Shown: positions 13,034 to 25,247 of the stretch, one piece after another | Layout: each line of letters starts with the position of its first letter | Numbering within the stretch: the stretch's first letter is position 1 | Source: Eudromia elegans | Taxonomy: Eukaryota; Chordata; Aves; Tinamiformes; Tinamidae | Assembly: GCA_003342815.1 (NCBI GenBank) | Contig: PTEX01000300.1 | Span: 674,282-738,281, forward strand | Direction of reading: 5' to 3' | Length of the DNA: 64,000 bases | Position numbers and translations under genes: made by a program | The notes under the pieces: model-generated | Database searches by the model: none | Seen by the model: the letters and a program-made list of their open reading frames with translations, nothing else | What the model was told of the DNA's origin: nothing

Positions 13034-13780
13034 CTAACTGGACTCTGCACCACTGATCGCCACCATCTGAGATCTGCCATCCAACCAGTTCGTAATCCAC
13101 CTCACTATCCACCCATCTAACCTACTCTTCTGGAGCTTGCTCAGGAGGATGCTGTGAGGGACAGTGTCAAAAGCCTTGCTGAAATCCAGGTAGATGACAT
13201 CCACTGCTCTGCCCTCATCTATCCATCTAGTCACCCCATCGTAGAAGGCTGTCAGGTTAGTCAAGCATGATTTCCCCTTGGTGAACCCATGCTGGCTACT
13301 CCTGAGCATCTTCTTCTCTTCTATGTGCCTGGGGACAGCAGCCAGGATGAGCTGCTCCATCACTTTTCCAGAGATGGAGATGAGGCTGACTGGCCTGTAG
13401 TTGCCCGGCTCCTCCTTCTTGCCTTTTTCGAAGACCGTGGTGACATTGACTTTCTTCCAGTCCTCCGACACCTCCCCCGTTCTCCAGGACCTTTCAAAGA
13501 TGATGGAGAGCGGCTCGGCTACGACATCCGCCAGCTCGCGCAGCACTCTGGGGTGCATCCCATTGGGACCCATGGATTTGTGGGTGTCGAGTTTCCTTAG
13601 GTGCTCACTGACCCAATCTACCTCTACCTCTACCCAGGGCAAGTCTTTCTCTCTCCAGTCCTCTTCTCTTTTCCCTGGGGCCTGGGATTCTAAAGGGCTG
13701 CCCTTGGTAAACACAGAAGCAAAGAAGGCATTCAGCAACTCTGCTTTTTCTGTTTTTCGTAACCAGTGCACCCACCCCAT
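13034..13780 (-). pseudogene. CR1 ORF2 fragment: RT fingers and palm
   Basis: This 248-codon piece carries the N-terminal half of the non-LTR reverse transcriptase. It shows 'AELLNAFFASVFT' (residues 13-25), 'SMGPNGMHPRVLREL' (69-83, usually GPDG, here GPNG), 'EPGNYRPVSLIS' (124-135), 'QHGFTKGKSCLTNL' (163-176) and RT motif A 'VIYLDFSKAFDTVP' (195-208). Asp199 is the first catalytic metal ligand. It ends at a TAG where a Trp codon (TGG) stands in related CR1s ('GAESS' then stop then 'RPV'). The next piece continues in the same frame. RT activity would copy CR1 RNA at the nicked target site, but this copy cannot make the full enzyme. Confidence 0.96.
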
Positions 13781-14111
13781 TCACCAGCAGACCCACATTT
13801 TCCCTGACTTTCCTTTTGTTGTTAGTATATTTGAAGAAGTTTTTCTTGTTGTTTTTAACGTCCCTCGCCAGATTATATTCCAAATGTGCCTTAGTATTTT
13901 TGGTGGCATCTCTGCAATTCCTGACAATTTTCCTATATTTCTCCCAAGGGGCTTGTCCTTTTTTCCACATTTTGTGCACTACCTTCTTCTGCTTGAGCAT
14001 TGCCACAAGGTTCTTGCTCATCCACACAGGCCTCCTGCCCCCTCTTCCTGACTTCTTATACATAGGGATGCACTGTTGCTGGGCATGGAGGAAGTGCTGC
14101 TTGAAAACCAA
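13605..14111 (-). pseudogene. CR1 ORF2 fragment: linker before RT
   Basis: The 168-codon open piece encodes the basic linker between endonuclease and RT typical of avian CR1. It has 'SGRGGRRPVWMSKNLVAMLK' near residues 21-40 and then a Lys/Arg-rich stretch including 'ENVGLLVNGVGALVTKNRK'. The true frame extends further 5' across an in-frame stop (GARES, stop, LVFKQH) to about 14165, so the ATG at 14111 is not a real start. Near 13750-13780 the CR1 reading passes to another frame: the continuation (KTEKAELLNAFFASVF) is in the next piece. The last roughly 45 residues of this open frame are therefore out of frame and meaningless. Confidence 0.93.
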
Positions 14112-14165
14112 TCAGCTCTCCCGGGCCCCTCTTCCTTCTAGAGCCCTAAATACTCGAGCCCTCTA

Positions 14166-15128
14166 ATAATAATAGAAGGTGAACATGTGGAGAAGAACAT
14201 AATTAAACTAAAAAAAATCATCTAAAAGTTTATTTATTTTGGTTTGAGTGCCTAGAGCTGACAATCTCAGCAAAACTCAGAACTGCTCGCCAAAAGGAAG
14301 TTTGTCCATTTATGGATTTAGGTAAGCAGTAACACTTTCCAGGAGATTTTCATATAAGCAGGTTCCATAAGAAAAACATCTTTCAACAAAATATATTTAT
14401 TTAAACTCAGACTTTCTCTGGGTTTTTTTTAATGGTTTTATTAACTTACATTTCTGTATGACATTTTAAAAACAAGATGAAAAATATTTTTTCAGCTATT
14501 TTTGAACAGAAGTAGCAGAATATACAAAGCAATGTCATTGCATTTAGCAGACTATGAAACAATATAAAAAGAATTTTTTAAAAATATTTTATTATAGTGA
14601 AAAGTTACAGAAACTCTTCATGTGGGGTTTTATTGGAGTAGTAAAAGATTAATTACCTGGATATGCTCAACACCACAACTCAGCAGCAGCAAAGGGTGCA
14701 AATATACTTTCATAAACAATGATCATGACAAAAAATGACAGCTACTGTCCTTGCTCCTGCATTACACAGACTTCTGGACAGATACTGAAGTTGTGAGGGT
14801 AGGTGATTTCCTTGGAGAGAAATGGGGATTTTCTACTCGGAGCATAGCACCTTTGAGTTCAAATGATGTAGTAAGCAATAGAGATAATTAATGGGCAGGA
14901 ATTAGCCAAAGTACCAATGAAGAACAGATCCAGGAGAAAGCAGAATCTGAACACCAAACTGGCCTGATAGTTTTCTGTAGAAGGCTTGAATTTTTTAGCA
15001 GTGAGTACTTCTGGCTGGATTTTTTTTCTCCTGTATTTGAATAGGCACTTGAGCACATTTCTTCTTAATAACCTAGATTTCTCCAAGTGAAATCATATCA
15101 ACGTACCCCATCAAAATTATCTTCATCA
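14166..15128. other. Unique AT-rich DNA between two CR1 copies
   Basis: No gene or repeat was recognised. It separates the 5' ends of a minus-strand CR1 (ending about 14165) and a plus-strand CR1 (starting about 15129), so the two elements point away from each other. A 75-codon minus frame (14859-15086) is the only sizeable open frame and looks random. Confidence 0.6.
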
Positions 15129-15460
15129 TGGGATCTGATTAGTGTCTCTAAGTACCTCAAGGGAAGGAGTGAAGAGGATGGGGCCAACCTCTTTTCAGTG
15201 GTGGCCACTGAGAGGACTAGAGGAAATGGCCACAAACTAAGGCATCAAAAGTTCCACAGGAAATTAAGGAAAAAAATCTTAACAGTGAGGGTGACAGAGC
15301 CCTGGAACAGGTTGCCAAGAGAGGTTGTGGAGTCTCCTTCTCTGGAGAGCTTCCAAACCTGCCTACATGCCACCCTGTACCACATGCTCCAGGTGACCCT
15401 GCGTGTGCAGGGAGTTGGACAAGATGACCTCTAGAGGTCCCTTCCAACCATAAGCATTCT
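15129..15460 (+). mobile_element. Short CR1 LINE 3' fragment
   Basis: This copy keeps about 330 bp of the CR1 3' end in plus orientation. Its frame still reads the ORF2 C-terminus: 'KYLKGRSEEDGANLFSVVATERTRGNGHKLRHQKFHRKLRKKILTVRVTEPWNRLPREVVESPSLESF'. The usual stop after '...LCHML' is lost here (YHMLQVTLRVQ), so the open frame runs on to 15434. It ends with 'cttccaaccataagcattct', nearly identical to the end of the element at 12052. The 8-bp tail is reduced to a single partial unit. No target-site duplication is evident. Confidence 0.96.
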
Positions 15461-16742
15461 AAAAAATGCAGTCCGTGATGATTCATGAATGTTGACTGAC
15501 TGTGCTGAAGAAGCAACAATAATTCACCTTTGTTTATTTTTTTCCACAACAAAAAACAAGTAGAGAGGGAATATGGAAGTTGAAATTTTCCAATTGAAAA
15601 AAGAAATCTTACTATAATATATTAAATCAGTGAAGATGGCATAGAAATTATTCTATGGTACTGTTCATTATTTTTCTGTTTCAAAAATGAATATATCTTC
15701 ATTATAAACATGCAAATAACTTCTGTGATTCTTACAGTCTATTGTGCTCTTTCAGGTCTGTACTGCATTTGTGCCAACATTGGGAAAAATTGTCCATGTT
15801 GCTAGATCTTGCAATAAGATTTGACTAGCTTCAACCGTAAGTCACTCTAATCTCACTTATGATTTTCCAGTCACTGATGTTTCTCTATCACATTCTTGTG
15901 ACCATATCTTAGCAGTTGTCCAAAAGGTGACAGCAATTATGGATTTCATCAGGTAAGAATTAATAACAACCAGCAGACCTTTATAATCTATATTGAGTGC
16001 CAATGCACTTTCATGATCTTTCTTCTGCAAGTCCCTGTGGAACATTTTTCAGGGTAAGTGCCACTTGGTGTATTTGCAAAGACATTAATTGATCCAGCTG
16101 ATCACATAGATTCTGTTTCAAGCAAGGCACCTAACTGCAAAATTAAAGGTAAGCTTGTGCTTAGCTACCTTTCTGCCCTTAGGTCATAATGAAATATCTT
16201 ATTACAAAGTTACAATAGAGTCTTAGCTCTGAATTTCCTGCCTTCTAAACTACAAAAGTTCACCCTTAACCTTTCCTTAGCAGGGATTTTTCATTTAATT
16301 CCCCATGAGGTTAAAAGACAGATGAGCTGGTGGTACAAAAAGGTACATAAGTGCTTTGCACATTGACAGCTACTACCTTGGAATGTGATTTACATAAAAA
16401 AATGCTGCCATATGTTGAAGAAAGTTTTCATATCTCCTTTTATTTCTTTAATATCTTCCAGACAACAGACCAGGACACATGTCTCCTATCACAGTGGCAT
16501 TTTAAGTAGTCATACAACTGCTGATATGTGGGAAACAAACTGCATTGCCTACTTCTAACAATTGCTGCAGCCTAGACTCCAGAAAGCAGGCAATCTGAGC
16601 CCTATTACTCTTCCCTGTTGCTTTTATTATTATGATGCATAAACATTGAATCTAGATAAAAGTTCAATTAGTTTTCAACATGTATACAGCACAGATTTTT
16701 TCTTCTGGCAAAGCCACAGCTAGGTTGAAAATGCATCCTCTA
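15461..16742. other. Unique AT-rich DNA, nothing recognised
   Basis: No exon, repeat or RNA gene is visible. The only open frame above 60 codons, 15857-16045 on minus, is unremarkable. Confidence 0.6.
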
Positions 16743-16780
16743 TCTACTCTAGAGTCTAGAATCGAGTACTCTAGAGTAGA
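16743..16780. repeat. Perfect 13-bp inverted repeat (palindrome)
   Basis: The arms TCTACTCTAGAGT (16743-16755) and ACTCTAGAGTAGA (16768-16780) are exact reverse complements, separated by 12 bases (CTAGAATCGAGT). Each arm also contains the 10-bp self-palindrome ACTCTAGAGT. Such a sequence could extrude a hairpin or bind a dimeric protein, but no known factor site is recognised. Confidence 0.85.
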
Positions 16781-19714
16781 CAGAGTGTTTTACTGTTTGA
16801 TACTAAGTAAACACTAAAAATTCCAGCCTAGTGTTAAAAAGCAAACACCTTGTTAAAGATTCAGATGAGAGAATCTTGAAAACCTTGGAAATAACTTAAA
16901 AATTAATCAGGACCTAACAATTTATCATAATAATCAATAGGATTTCTTTTTCTCCCTAGAGCAACCTTTGTGCATTTGTTATTTTGATGAAAATTACATA
17001 TTTTCAAAAAAAAAATGAAAATTCTTGATTAAAGTGGATGCAGTTATTAATAGTAGATCTGAAATAATATGCAAACTAATGGGACATATTTTCAAAATGA
17101 TCTTCAAGAGAAGCAAAATTGAAAAAAGAAAGGATCATTCTCCTACTTCCAAAAATGTTGAGCTGAGTAAATAAGTGTGAAAGATTTACTTGAAGCCTAT
17201 AACTGAGACAAGAGGACACCGTCCTTTGCAGAGGATATCACTTAGAGATTATCTACAATGTAGATAAATTGATATATGAACAAGTGTGAATGGACTGTTA
17301 TTTTTAATGCTTCTATAAAGGTCTTCATATACTCAGAGAACCATGGATAGTCCATTATTTTCTCTACCAGTTTTATAAATCAGCCATGCATATGCCAGGT
17401 CCAGATCAGCAGCCTACAAGTCTAATCTAAATGGCAATTCATCATCTCGCTCTCACCTTTAAAAGCAAATCACAAAATTCTGACTACATTGGGCAAAGTT
17501 CTATGCTCTTTTTGTGGGTGGATCAACATGTAGCTAAGATAGAAGAGATGTGGGACCAGCAGGAGGACAATAACTGGCTGTACAAAATGATGGTTAGGTT
17601 ACAGACCTTGGAGGAGGAAATTCTAAGTTTTTAATCCTAAATCAAATTTAAAATGACTGCATTCTGTAAAATTCGCAAGTATTCTCTGCTGTAGGATGGA
17701 ACTCATGTTTTACAGCCACTAAGGTAATAGCCCCCCAAGCAGGATTTGGAAATCAAAGGCCAGTGCTGGCTGTGTTTAGTGCACTATCTAGCATACAGAG
17801 CACACAGAGTGCCTCTGATGAGTGCGTGAGTGAATTTTGTTGTTGAAAATGTTGAAAGTCAGTAACATTTAGGCTTCTTCAGGTTCAAGGAATGTATTCA
17901 GAACACTATTTCAGCTCCTAAATTCTGCCTGCATCCCAAACATGAGTGTTGGTGACTACATGCACAGCTTCTGGCCAAAGGTTACTCGTCCACACTAACA
18001 TGAATAGCATCAATACACAGCACATCTCCTCACATTCCTCAGTTCTGCTGTCAGTCCAACACTTCAGACAAGATTTAATGAAATGTAAATGGAGAGAAAC
18101 TCAGCTCAAATACCAAATTTTCACTGATTCTCCTTTATCAAGTGGTGCTGAGATGGTTCTCTCATCAAACTGACTTTTCATCTTGTATTTGGGAAAGCTA
18201 TAAAATAAATAAATAAATGAAGGGGTCATAATTACAGCTTCTATTTCCTGAGCTCAGACAGCTGCATCTTTAACACAGCAAGAAATTAAAATTGTTCTTC
18301 ACAAACACAGCTCTTCAATGTGTTCAGTATTTAATAACATACAGATAAGATCAGGAAATCTTTCAGATCTAGTCTATTTCTACAGTATTAAATTATTGTG
18401 ATGTTTCAGTGTAAAATGTCATAACCCATTTATCAGTCTTTATTATCTCTATTAGGGATATTTTGCATTTTGTTCAGAATTGCAAGTAGTTTTATCTGCA
18501 TAAATTTCATACCATTTTTAATAAGATTTGTATGAGTGATTACTACCCTGACTGTTAATAGATGCAACATGAGGGCTAAGTGGTATTCACAACCCCTGGA
18601 AAGAGACCTGTTGAATGCCAACCAAACAGTGCCAACAGCACAGACCGTGTGTTGGGCTATTCTTTGCTGAATTCTGTGGGGCAAGCGGATCATTTTCCGT
18701 CAGTTCTGTTAATAGCTTTCATAATGACACAATGGAGACTCAAGACTGGCTCACCTTTAACTCTCTCTCTTTAATTGAACTGTGAGATTTGTTTAAATCC
18801 ATCTACTGATGATAACTGAATTTTTTGGTCTTCCATTCATTTACTTATTCACATCATCATAGCACTTAGGAGCTTCGTCAGAGGCAAAAGTTTAGTTTTA
18901 TTACACCTTGCAGAAGGATGGCCAAATTTAGTGTGAATCTTTTTCAAAGCAGAGATGTGTATTGACACAGTTTTAGAGAGGAAAGTCTGAAGATGTTTAG
19001 GGCTGCATGAAGGAGGAATGGAACTTTGTTGCCTCTTTTGGAAAGGGGTCAGCTCTGGTGGTAGATTAACTGCTGGTTTATATTGTTTTGTGATTTATAC
19101 CGCAAGGGCCTACAGGTCTGGATGGGAGCCATTTTTATTATTTCAGGAATTTACAGAAATAATCTCAGGACTACAGATCTCTTTAGACAGGCATTTCAGA
19201 CATGATTAAATGCGCTTGCTGGAAACCAAAATCTCTACTTACTGCAATGGGTTTCACATGGGCCCTGGAGCCATTCTTTTCCTCCCATTCTAATGGCAGA
19301 GAAATATTCCATCACCTTGAAACAGTTTCTGTATTCTACTGCTTTCCACCAAAGTTTTTCTCATGGATCTTTAACTCTTTGGATCCCAGATGAAATATTT
19401 AGGCAGAAAAATTAAGGGAAGAGATAGATTTTTACTCTATATTATTAATGCTTTACCCTGATATTAGTTGTGCTACTCTATAGCTGTGCTGCTCTATAAT
19501 CATGCCCTCTACTGCAATGGAGTGGAGGAGAAAAAGAGTCAATGGGGTCTACGCTGCGGCCAGAAATCCCTATGAGCTGGACATTTTTAGGATGACAGCT
19601 GTGAAAATACAGCACAACTCCTAAAGTATTCATAAAGTATCTGAAAAAATACATAGAATGTAAACTTCACATCTGAACTTTCAGCTTGTGCCCATCTCAC
19701 AATTCCAATCAAAA
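16781..19714. other. Unique AT-rich DNA with a short (AAAT)n run
   Basis: A short (AAAT)n run lies at about 18199-18220. The 67-codon frame at 17431-17634 ends in a Glu-rich stretch (KIEEMWDQQEDNNWLYKMMVRLQTLEEEILSF, quoted here as one look-alike coiled-coil segment), but no flanking exon structure supports it. No other repeat or gene was seen. Confidence 0.5.
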
Positions 19715-19843
19715 GAATCACAGAATCACAGAATTACATAATGATTGAGGTTGGAAGGGAGCTCTAGAGGGACCTCTAGAGACCTCTAGTCCAATCCCCC
19801 TGCTCCAGCAGGGACACCTAGAGCATGTGGGACAGGGTGGCAT
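19715..19843 (-). mobile_element. Very short CR1 LINE 3' fragment
   Basis: Only about 130 bp of the CR1 3' end remains, read on the minus strand. It has tail units (gaatcacagaatcacagaat on plus), then 'aggttggaagggagctctag' and 'gagcatgtgggacagggtgg'. Inside it 'acctctag' is repeated ('gggacctctagagacctctag'), a small internal duplication relative to the other copies. It breaks off at 'ggcatg', where longer copies continue into the ORF2 C-terminus, so the truncation point is about 19843. Confidence 0.93.
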
Positions 19844-22800
19844 GAAAGTTCATAATGAAACCGTAATTTCAGATTTAAAATTTTTAGGATCTCAAGATAT
19901 AAGACCTCTGCAGATATGGGTAGCTTTGATCTGATAATTATATCTAGAAAAAGAGAAAAGAAAAAAGAAAAAAAATGGGAAAAAAGGTAATTTGGGGACA
20001 TACTGAGACCTCCTGCCAGCTGTCAGACTGTACTGAGCCACTTACTTATGTAGTAAGTACTGAGCTATAGTGGCACAGTGCTGCATGGTGAATGTGTGGA
20101 TGCATATCAGCATATTTTCATGCACATTTCCCAAAGGAAAAGAAAATTTTTCAAAAAGAAAGCTAATTATTGCCACTATATTTGGATTCTTCCAGAAGCC
20201 AGCCATGTTTCATGAGCTAAACTCATAGCAATATAAAGAAGTTCTTTCTGTATAGCAGTTTTCATATTGTAGCCACACAAGTAAAACAATTGTAAAATGA
20301 AAGCCACAACGAATGATAAAGTAAAGATTAAACCGTCGCGAAATTTTGACAGAACAGGGAGCCTGCTCTGGTGCTTGTGACATGCAGCAATATGACCTTC
20401 TTCCAGTTTGTTGTTGAGCATGAGTAGGTTGTGAGCACTGAGGTTTCATGTCCATAGTCAGACAGAAAACCAAAAGTGTTACACTGAGTCCATGCCTGAG
20501 AGCAGGATGGTATCATCATGGAGACATGAAAAACATGACACCAAGGACATGTTGAGTCGTTCTCCATGCAAGACCATTACTGTTGGGTCTATAAGAAGTC
20601 AAAACCAATGGGGAAGCACAGGTCTAGAGAGATGTAGTATCCCATGGTGCCACCTTCTCCAGTCAAGATATGAGCTCCAAGATCCTTCAGTGAGCGGTGT
20701 ATTTAATTGAGTGAGCTTGGGACCTTGGGCCATAGTAAATATTAATGTATTATTGAATGCATTAATAGTAAAGAGTAAATAAAGAGTCTCTGTTTATTGC
20801 AATATTAGCACCTCGTTAACACCTAGGTCATCTCCTTCCAAGAAATCACTTTACCTCTTCTAACTTTATGCTTATAAAGGTTAAAGTCTATCTGCAGCTT
20901 CTACCCACCACTCCGAAGCCTGCTATCAAACAAACCACAACGAAAAAGGCCCAAAGAATTGTCAGTCAGAAAGCAGCCATTTCATCAAAGAAGTGGTGAT
21001 TTTCCAAACAAAACAAAGGCATGCTGCTTCCTCTGTCCCACTTGATGCTCTGTGTTTGGGTTGAAAGGGAATGGATTTGAGGAAGGATTTTCAGTGAAAT
21101 GAATAAGTAAAAGAATATTGGAGAACAGCCTGCAACATCTGGATAGAGGGGTTGGGATTTGATTTCAGTTATTTAACCTTTCTGCTTTATCTATGTAGTC
21201 TTCTATTTTAAGAAAAAGTGTAAGCAGAACTAAAATTGCTTAAAAAAAACCTGCTGAAAATCATCTTCTAGGAAAGCACAACACGCATTTTCATGGAACA
21301 TAGTTCCACTTTTATAAAATTCCCCATTATTTTGGGAGCTGTTGTAAACTTCTTATAAAAACATCTTATAAACATCTTTTCAGTAAACTGTAAACATCTA
21401 CCTCTTTTCAGTAAAAACATCTCATTGAAGAAAAATTGTCACTCAATTCTATTCATGGTAGCATGTCTGGGAAACAGTCTGGAACTATGAGAACTTGTCT
21501 GTTAGTCCATGTAAGAAAGTTTGGGATATAAACCAGTTTTATTTGTGTTTACAAGAGGGTTAAATAACTGGCACTTGCAGGGTTACAATTGTGTGAAACT
21601 TTTGAAGGGCAAGAGTATCATGATAAAATACTGACAAAGAGAAATATTCAGAGATTGTTGTTGGAAAAGATAAGAAATTAAAAGTACAGAAAGCAGAGCA
21701 AAACCTGGGCTTTAAGTTACTGCATGAAACAGGTCTCCAACATAGACATTTTGGTAGAATTGTATAGTATAACTCAAACAGTGTGGTGGATTAATTACAG
21801 AGTTTAACCTTTCCAATTTTAGGTGAGTTTAAGCCACTTTCTTTAACCTAATAGTGTGTGATATAACCCGCAGGCCAGCAGGGACAATAACAGATGTCCA
21901 GCCCTGACATGAGCTTACATGATGAAATAAAAATCATGGCAGTTTCCCAAAACTTAATATGTGACAAACATGATTTTTTCTGACAGAAAGTAGTATAAAA
22001 TTACACTTCAGTGATTCACAGAAACCCAATTAATGTTTCTGGTACAGCAAATTTCTTAGTGACACATGACAAGACACAGACTTGGGGTCAAATTCTGAAA
22101 TTTGGTCATGATGGGTTCATCTTAAAAATAAGGGCCTCTTGGGCCTCTTGCCACCCTTTCTACATTTCTGTAGTAGCTGTGCCTTGGGGCTGTTTCTGTT
22201 CTGTGGCACTTTTTTTCACCAAATACACCAACATGACACTTTTCCTTACAACAGCCCGAAAATTGTAGTCGTTCCTCAGAGCATTAGGGCACAAAGCTCC
22301 CTCTCATAATAGACATCCTATCCTGTTAGTGTTTTGCCCTTAATGACTCCATATGAACACTTGGTCCAGGGAGACGACAGGAGAAATTAATCATGGGTAA
22401 TCAGTGCAATCAGCTGGGTGATGGGGACAGTTCTTTGCAGTTCCTTTTTTGACTTCACCAGCTGAGAATGAATGACAGAAGATGGAAAAATGTCATCCAA
22501 GGCATAATAATAATGCATATAAATCTCAATGTAGGAAAACAAAAAAAAAAGGCAAATGGAGAAGGAGCAAAAAATATATCAGAGCTGAAAATTCATATCT
22601 CTCTCTCTTTTTGTTTTTTTCTTTTTTGCTTTGAAAATACAAATAAGGAACAGCTATATGAATTATTCCAATAAGTTCATATATTCTTGCCTACTAGCTG
22701 TCTGGAAAGGTGAAAATGAACATTAAAATATCAGTTAGTTTGATATTCAGTGAAAAAATGAGTCTTTTTTAACACATTTCAGTGAATATCAGCAACCACT

Positions 22801-25236
22801 TGGGTATTTTTGATGCTCAGTACTCCAGCCTTAGGCCACCCAAATTTTGTTTGTTCACACAGATGATCTTACTCATTTTCCCATAGGTATATTTTTTCCA
22901 GACTTTTGTAAGTCACCTTCTGTCCTACAATCTCAACCTGAATTGCTTCTCATGCCTAGTTCTTCATGTCTTTCTATCAAAAATCTCCTGAAGGGTACTT
23001 TCCAATTATAAATCTACTGTTTGTGCTAATAAGCAACCTTTTTTTATGCTCCAACCTTTGACAAAGAGTTTGCTTCACAGTGAAAGAATAATTTTTCACT
23101 GAGGTCTTATTTTGCACTATGTGCAAAAATAAGAATAATACATATATCTCATATCAGACACTCAGTCTTTATTTCTTAACCAAGTAGATGGAGGCAGACT
23201 GATTCATCAGTGGACACACAGAAATTGTCTCACTTGATTAGCTACAAAACCATTAGGTTTAAAAATATCTCAAATCTGACCTTTACAAGTAGAAACTTGC
23301 TCCTTTCTTCCCTCCCACTCCCCACCTCTGCCCTCCAAGTCTGCACAAAATATTGCTTTATTTCTCAAAGGGTTTTAATAGTGTTACAGAAATTTATTGG
23401 CATGGGAATGAACCTTCAGCATATACTGAGCAGAGATAGGAAGCTCCTATTAGGAGTGATCTAAGTTCTTTAATTTTACTGCAAGCTGTGCTTAAAATGA
23501 GCCCTACTGTGCCACACTGCATCAATTAAGATGCAGTATGTGATCTGAAGAAACACTTCTAATGCAAAAAATTCAGTGTCAGACTGTTTCATTTTGTGAA
23601 AAAAACAAGGCCCTGAAAAGCAATTTTGATAGATTTTTTAAAGACAGCTTCATCTTGAAAGTTATAGTTTCTTCTTAAATTTCCTTACATGTTCTGTAAT
23701 TAAGGCAAGAACCACAGTTATGCAATTAAAGATATTAGGAGCATCATCATTTTATTCATTTGTATTTTATCTTCTGTTTCATGTATAGTCAGTTTATTGC
23801 TTGTATATTTTAAGTTATTCTGACCAATTTCCGTTTGAATAGCATTTCACAGTCTCACTGTTTTCAAATAACTCCTGTAAAGACTGTCTTATGGCAGAAA
23901 CAGCATCTGTTCTTCTGACTACAACAGAAGATTTAATTCCTAAGCATCTCAATTTTTCATAGTTTTCCTAGTCTACTTCTAAGGTGGTGTTTCAGGTATG
24001 TTGATAATTAAATGATAGACTTTCCTCAGAGTTTTCATGTTTTGCTTTTCTCTCTCCTCCTTGCCAGAAAGCCAAAAGGTGAAATTACGTGAATTTTTTT
24101 CTCTCCATAACAAAGAATATTCTTTGCACTGATTTGCCACGTTCCACATAAGAGGTTCAGGAGAGCCATTGCTGTGGATGCATATCAAAGCAATGTTTCA
24201 AGCTGCCTGTCTGACAGCAATCAATTGAGAAGGTTGCACGGCTTTACCCAATTGTCTGACATTTTGTTCTCTCCAAAATGAAGTGATGATAAAGACGTAT
24301 GTTCTTCACTTTCAGAGGGAAGTGTTTTGTTCGCTTGCCTGAAGGAAACCAAATAACAAGAAACATTAATATTCTACCTGGCCAGTAGGACTCCTGACAG
24401 TTTTAACATTCTGCTCATTTTTAATAATATACATGATCCACAAGAATAGTTCATCTATTAGCTTTGTGTATGTGGCTACACTCAAGCTCAGACCAAAGTA
24501 AAATCCTACATGGAGAGACCCACAATTTTCAGGCAACCTCAATATGCAGGATCACCTCCTTCTCCAGTTCATGTCAACAACCTCTATTGGATGACTGATA
24601 GACTGAAAAATGGAACAGTTTCATATTTAAGAATTTAAATGAGAGAGATTAACACTAACATAAATTCTGTTTCCCAGGAAAAGAGTAGAATGCAAACAGC
24701 AAAATATATTTACCATTACAAAATCCCTAGATAGGGAGGAATGATATTAAAAAAAAAAAGTAACATGAGAGACCTCTAGCCATGAATATCAAATCATATT
24801 TTGCATGACAACTGGATGAGATGAAGAGCACAGAAAAAAACTCTAACAAATAAACAAAGATCACTCAGAGAGAGAAAATTGTAGTGAGCCAAATGGAGAC
24901 ATAACTAACTACTCTGCACAGAAAATATATACAAATTAAATTAAGCAAAGGTTGAAAATCAAAGTAAATTGCACGAGATCAAGAGATTAGAGCAAAAAAA
25001 CAGGTCCTAAAAGTATTACTGGCTTCTTTCCATCTCTCCCTTTGAATATCTCCTGATAGACAATACCATGAAACATCTCATAATTATTGAATTAAATTTA
25101 TCTGATTATAGGAACTTCAGTATTTGAGAGGATTTTCAGGAGTGTTGCACTTTATTTTTAAATGGTCAATGGAAATAAAAATGCCTCTATCAGCTTGTAA
25201 TTGACAAATGACTTTTTATATCATAGATATTTATTG
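19844..25236. other. Unique AT-rich DNA without a supported gene
   Basis: About 5.4 kb holds only short open frames. The cluster at 20176-20710 has frames on both strands and no domain. A local duplication of 'ttataaa(a)acatctt' occurs at about 21351-21380, and 'ctcttttcagtaaa' echoes at about 21410. No transposon, RNA gene or promoter was recognised. Confidence 0.55.
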
Positions 25237-25247
25237 GAGGTATTTTT
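25237..25247. repeat. Putative target-site duplication, 3'-side copy
   Basis: GAGGTATTTTT directly abuts the CR1 3' tail and recurs exactly at the other end of the element (25588-25598). Eleven matching bases flanking a CR1 are consistent with target-primed reverse transcription. CR1 TSDs are usually hard to see, so this is a useful boundary marker. Confidence 0.7.

Larger units (their letters stand above)
12052..14165 (-). mobile_element. 5'-truncated CR1 LINE carrying most of ORF2
   Basis: This is the largest repeat in the window, about 2.1 kb of a family whose full length is roughly 4.5 kb. Read on the minus strand it runs from within ORF2, upstream of the reverse transcriptase (RT), to the 3' end, which reads ACCATAAGCATTCTATGA. 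The endonuclease domain and ORF1 are missing, as expected from incomplete target-primed reverse transcription. ORF2 is readable in three large pieces (14111-13605, 13780-13034, 13027-12497) plus a decayed C-terminal part down to about 12135. It holds at least one frameshift and several in-frame stops, so it is dead. Its 3' end matches the copies at 15129, 25248 and 51306 ('aagcattct'), which puts these four in one subfamily group. No clear target-site duplication was found. Confidence 0.97.

Noticed and set aside
12627-14166. Several long plus-strand open frames across the CR1 (up to 216 codons)
   Set aside because: They are antisense shadows of CR1 ORF2. The minus-strand reading gives the recognisable reverse transcriptase motifs.
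17431-17634. 67-codon frame with a Glu-rich coiled-coil-like end
   Set aside because: Too short, with no flanking exon evidence. The acidic end alone is not enough.
20821-20850. 'cctaggtcatctccttcc' as a minus-strand CR1 3' end
   Set aside because: The match is too short and lacks both the 8-bp tail and the adjoining CR1 body.
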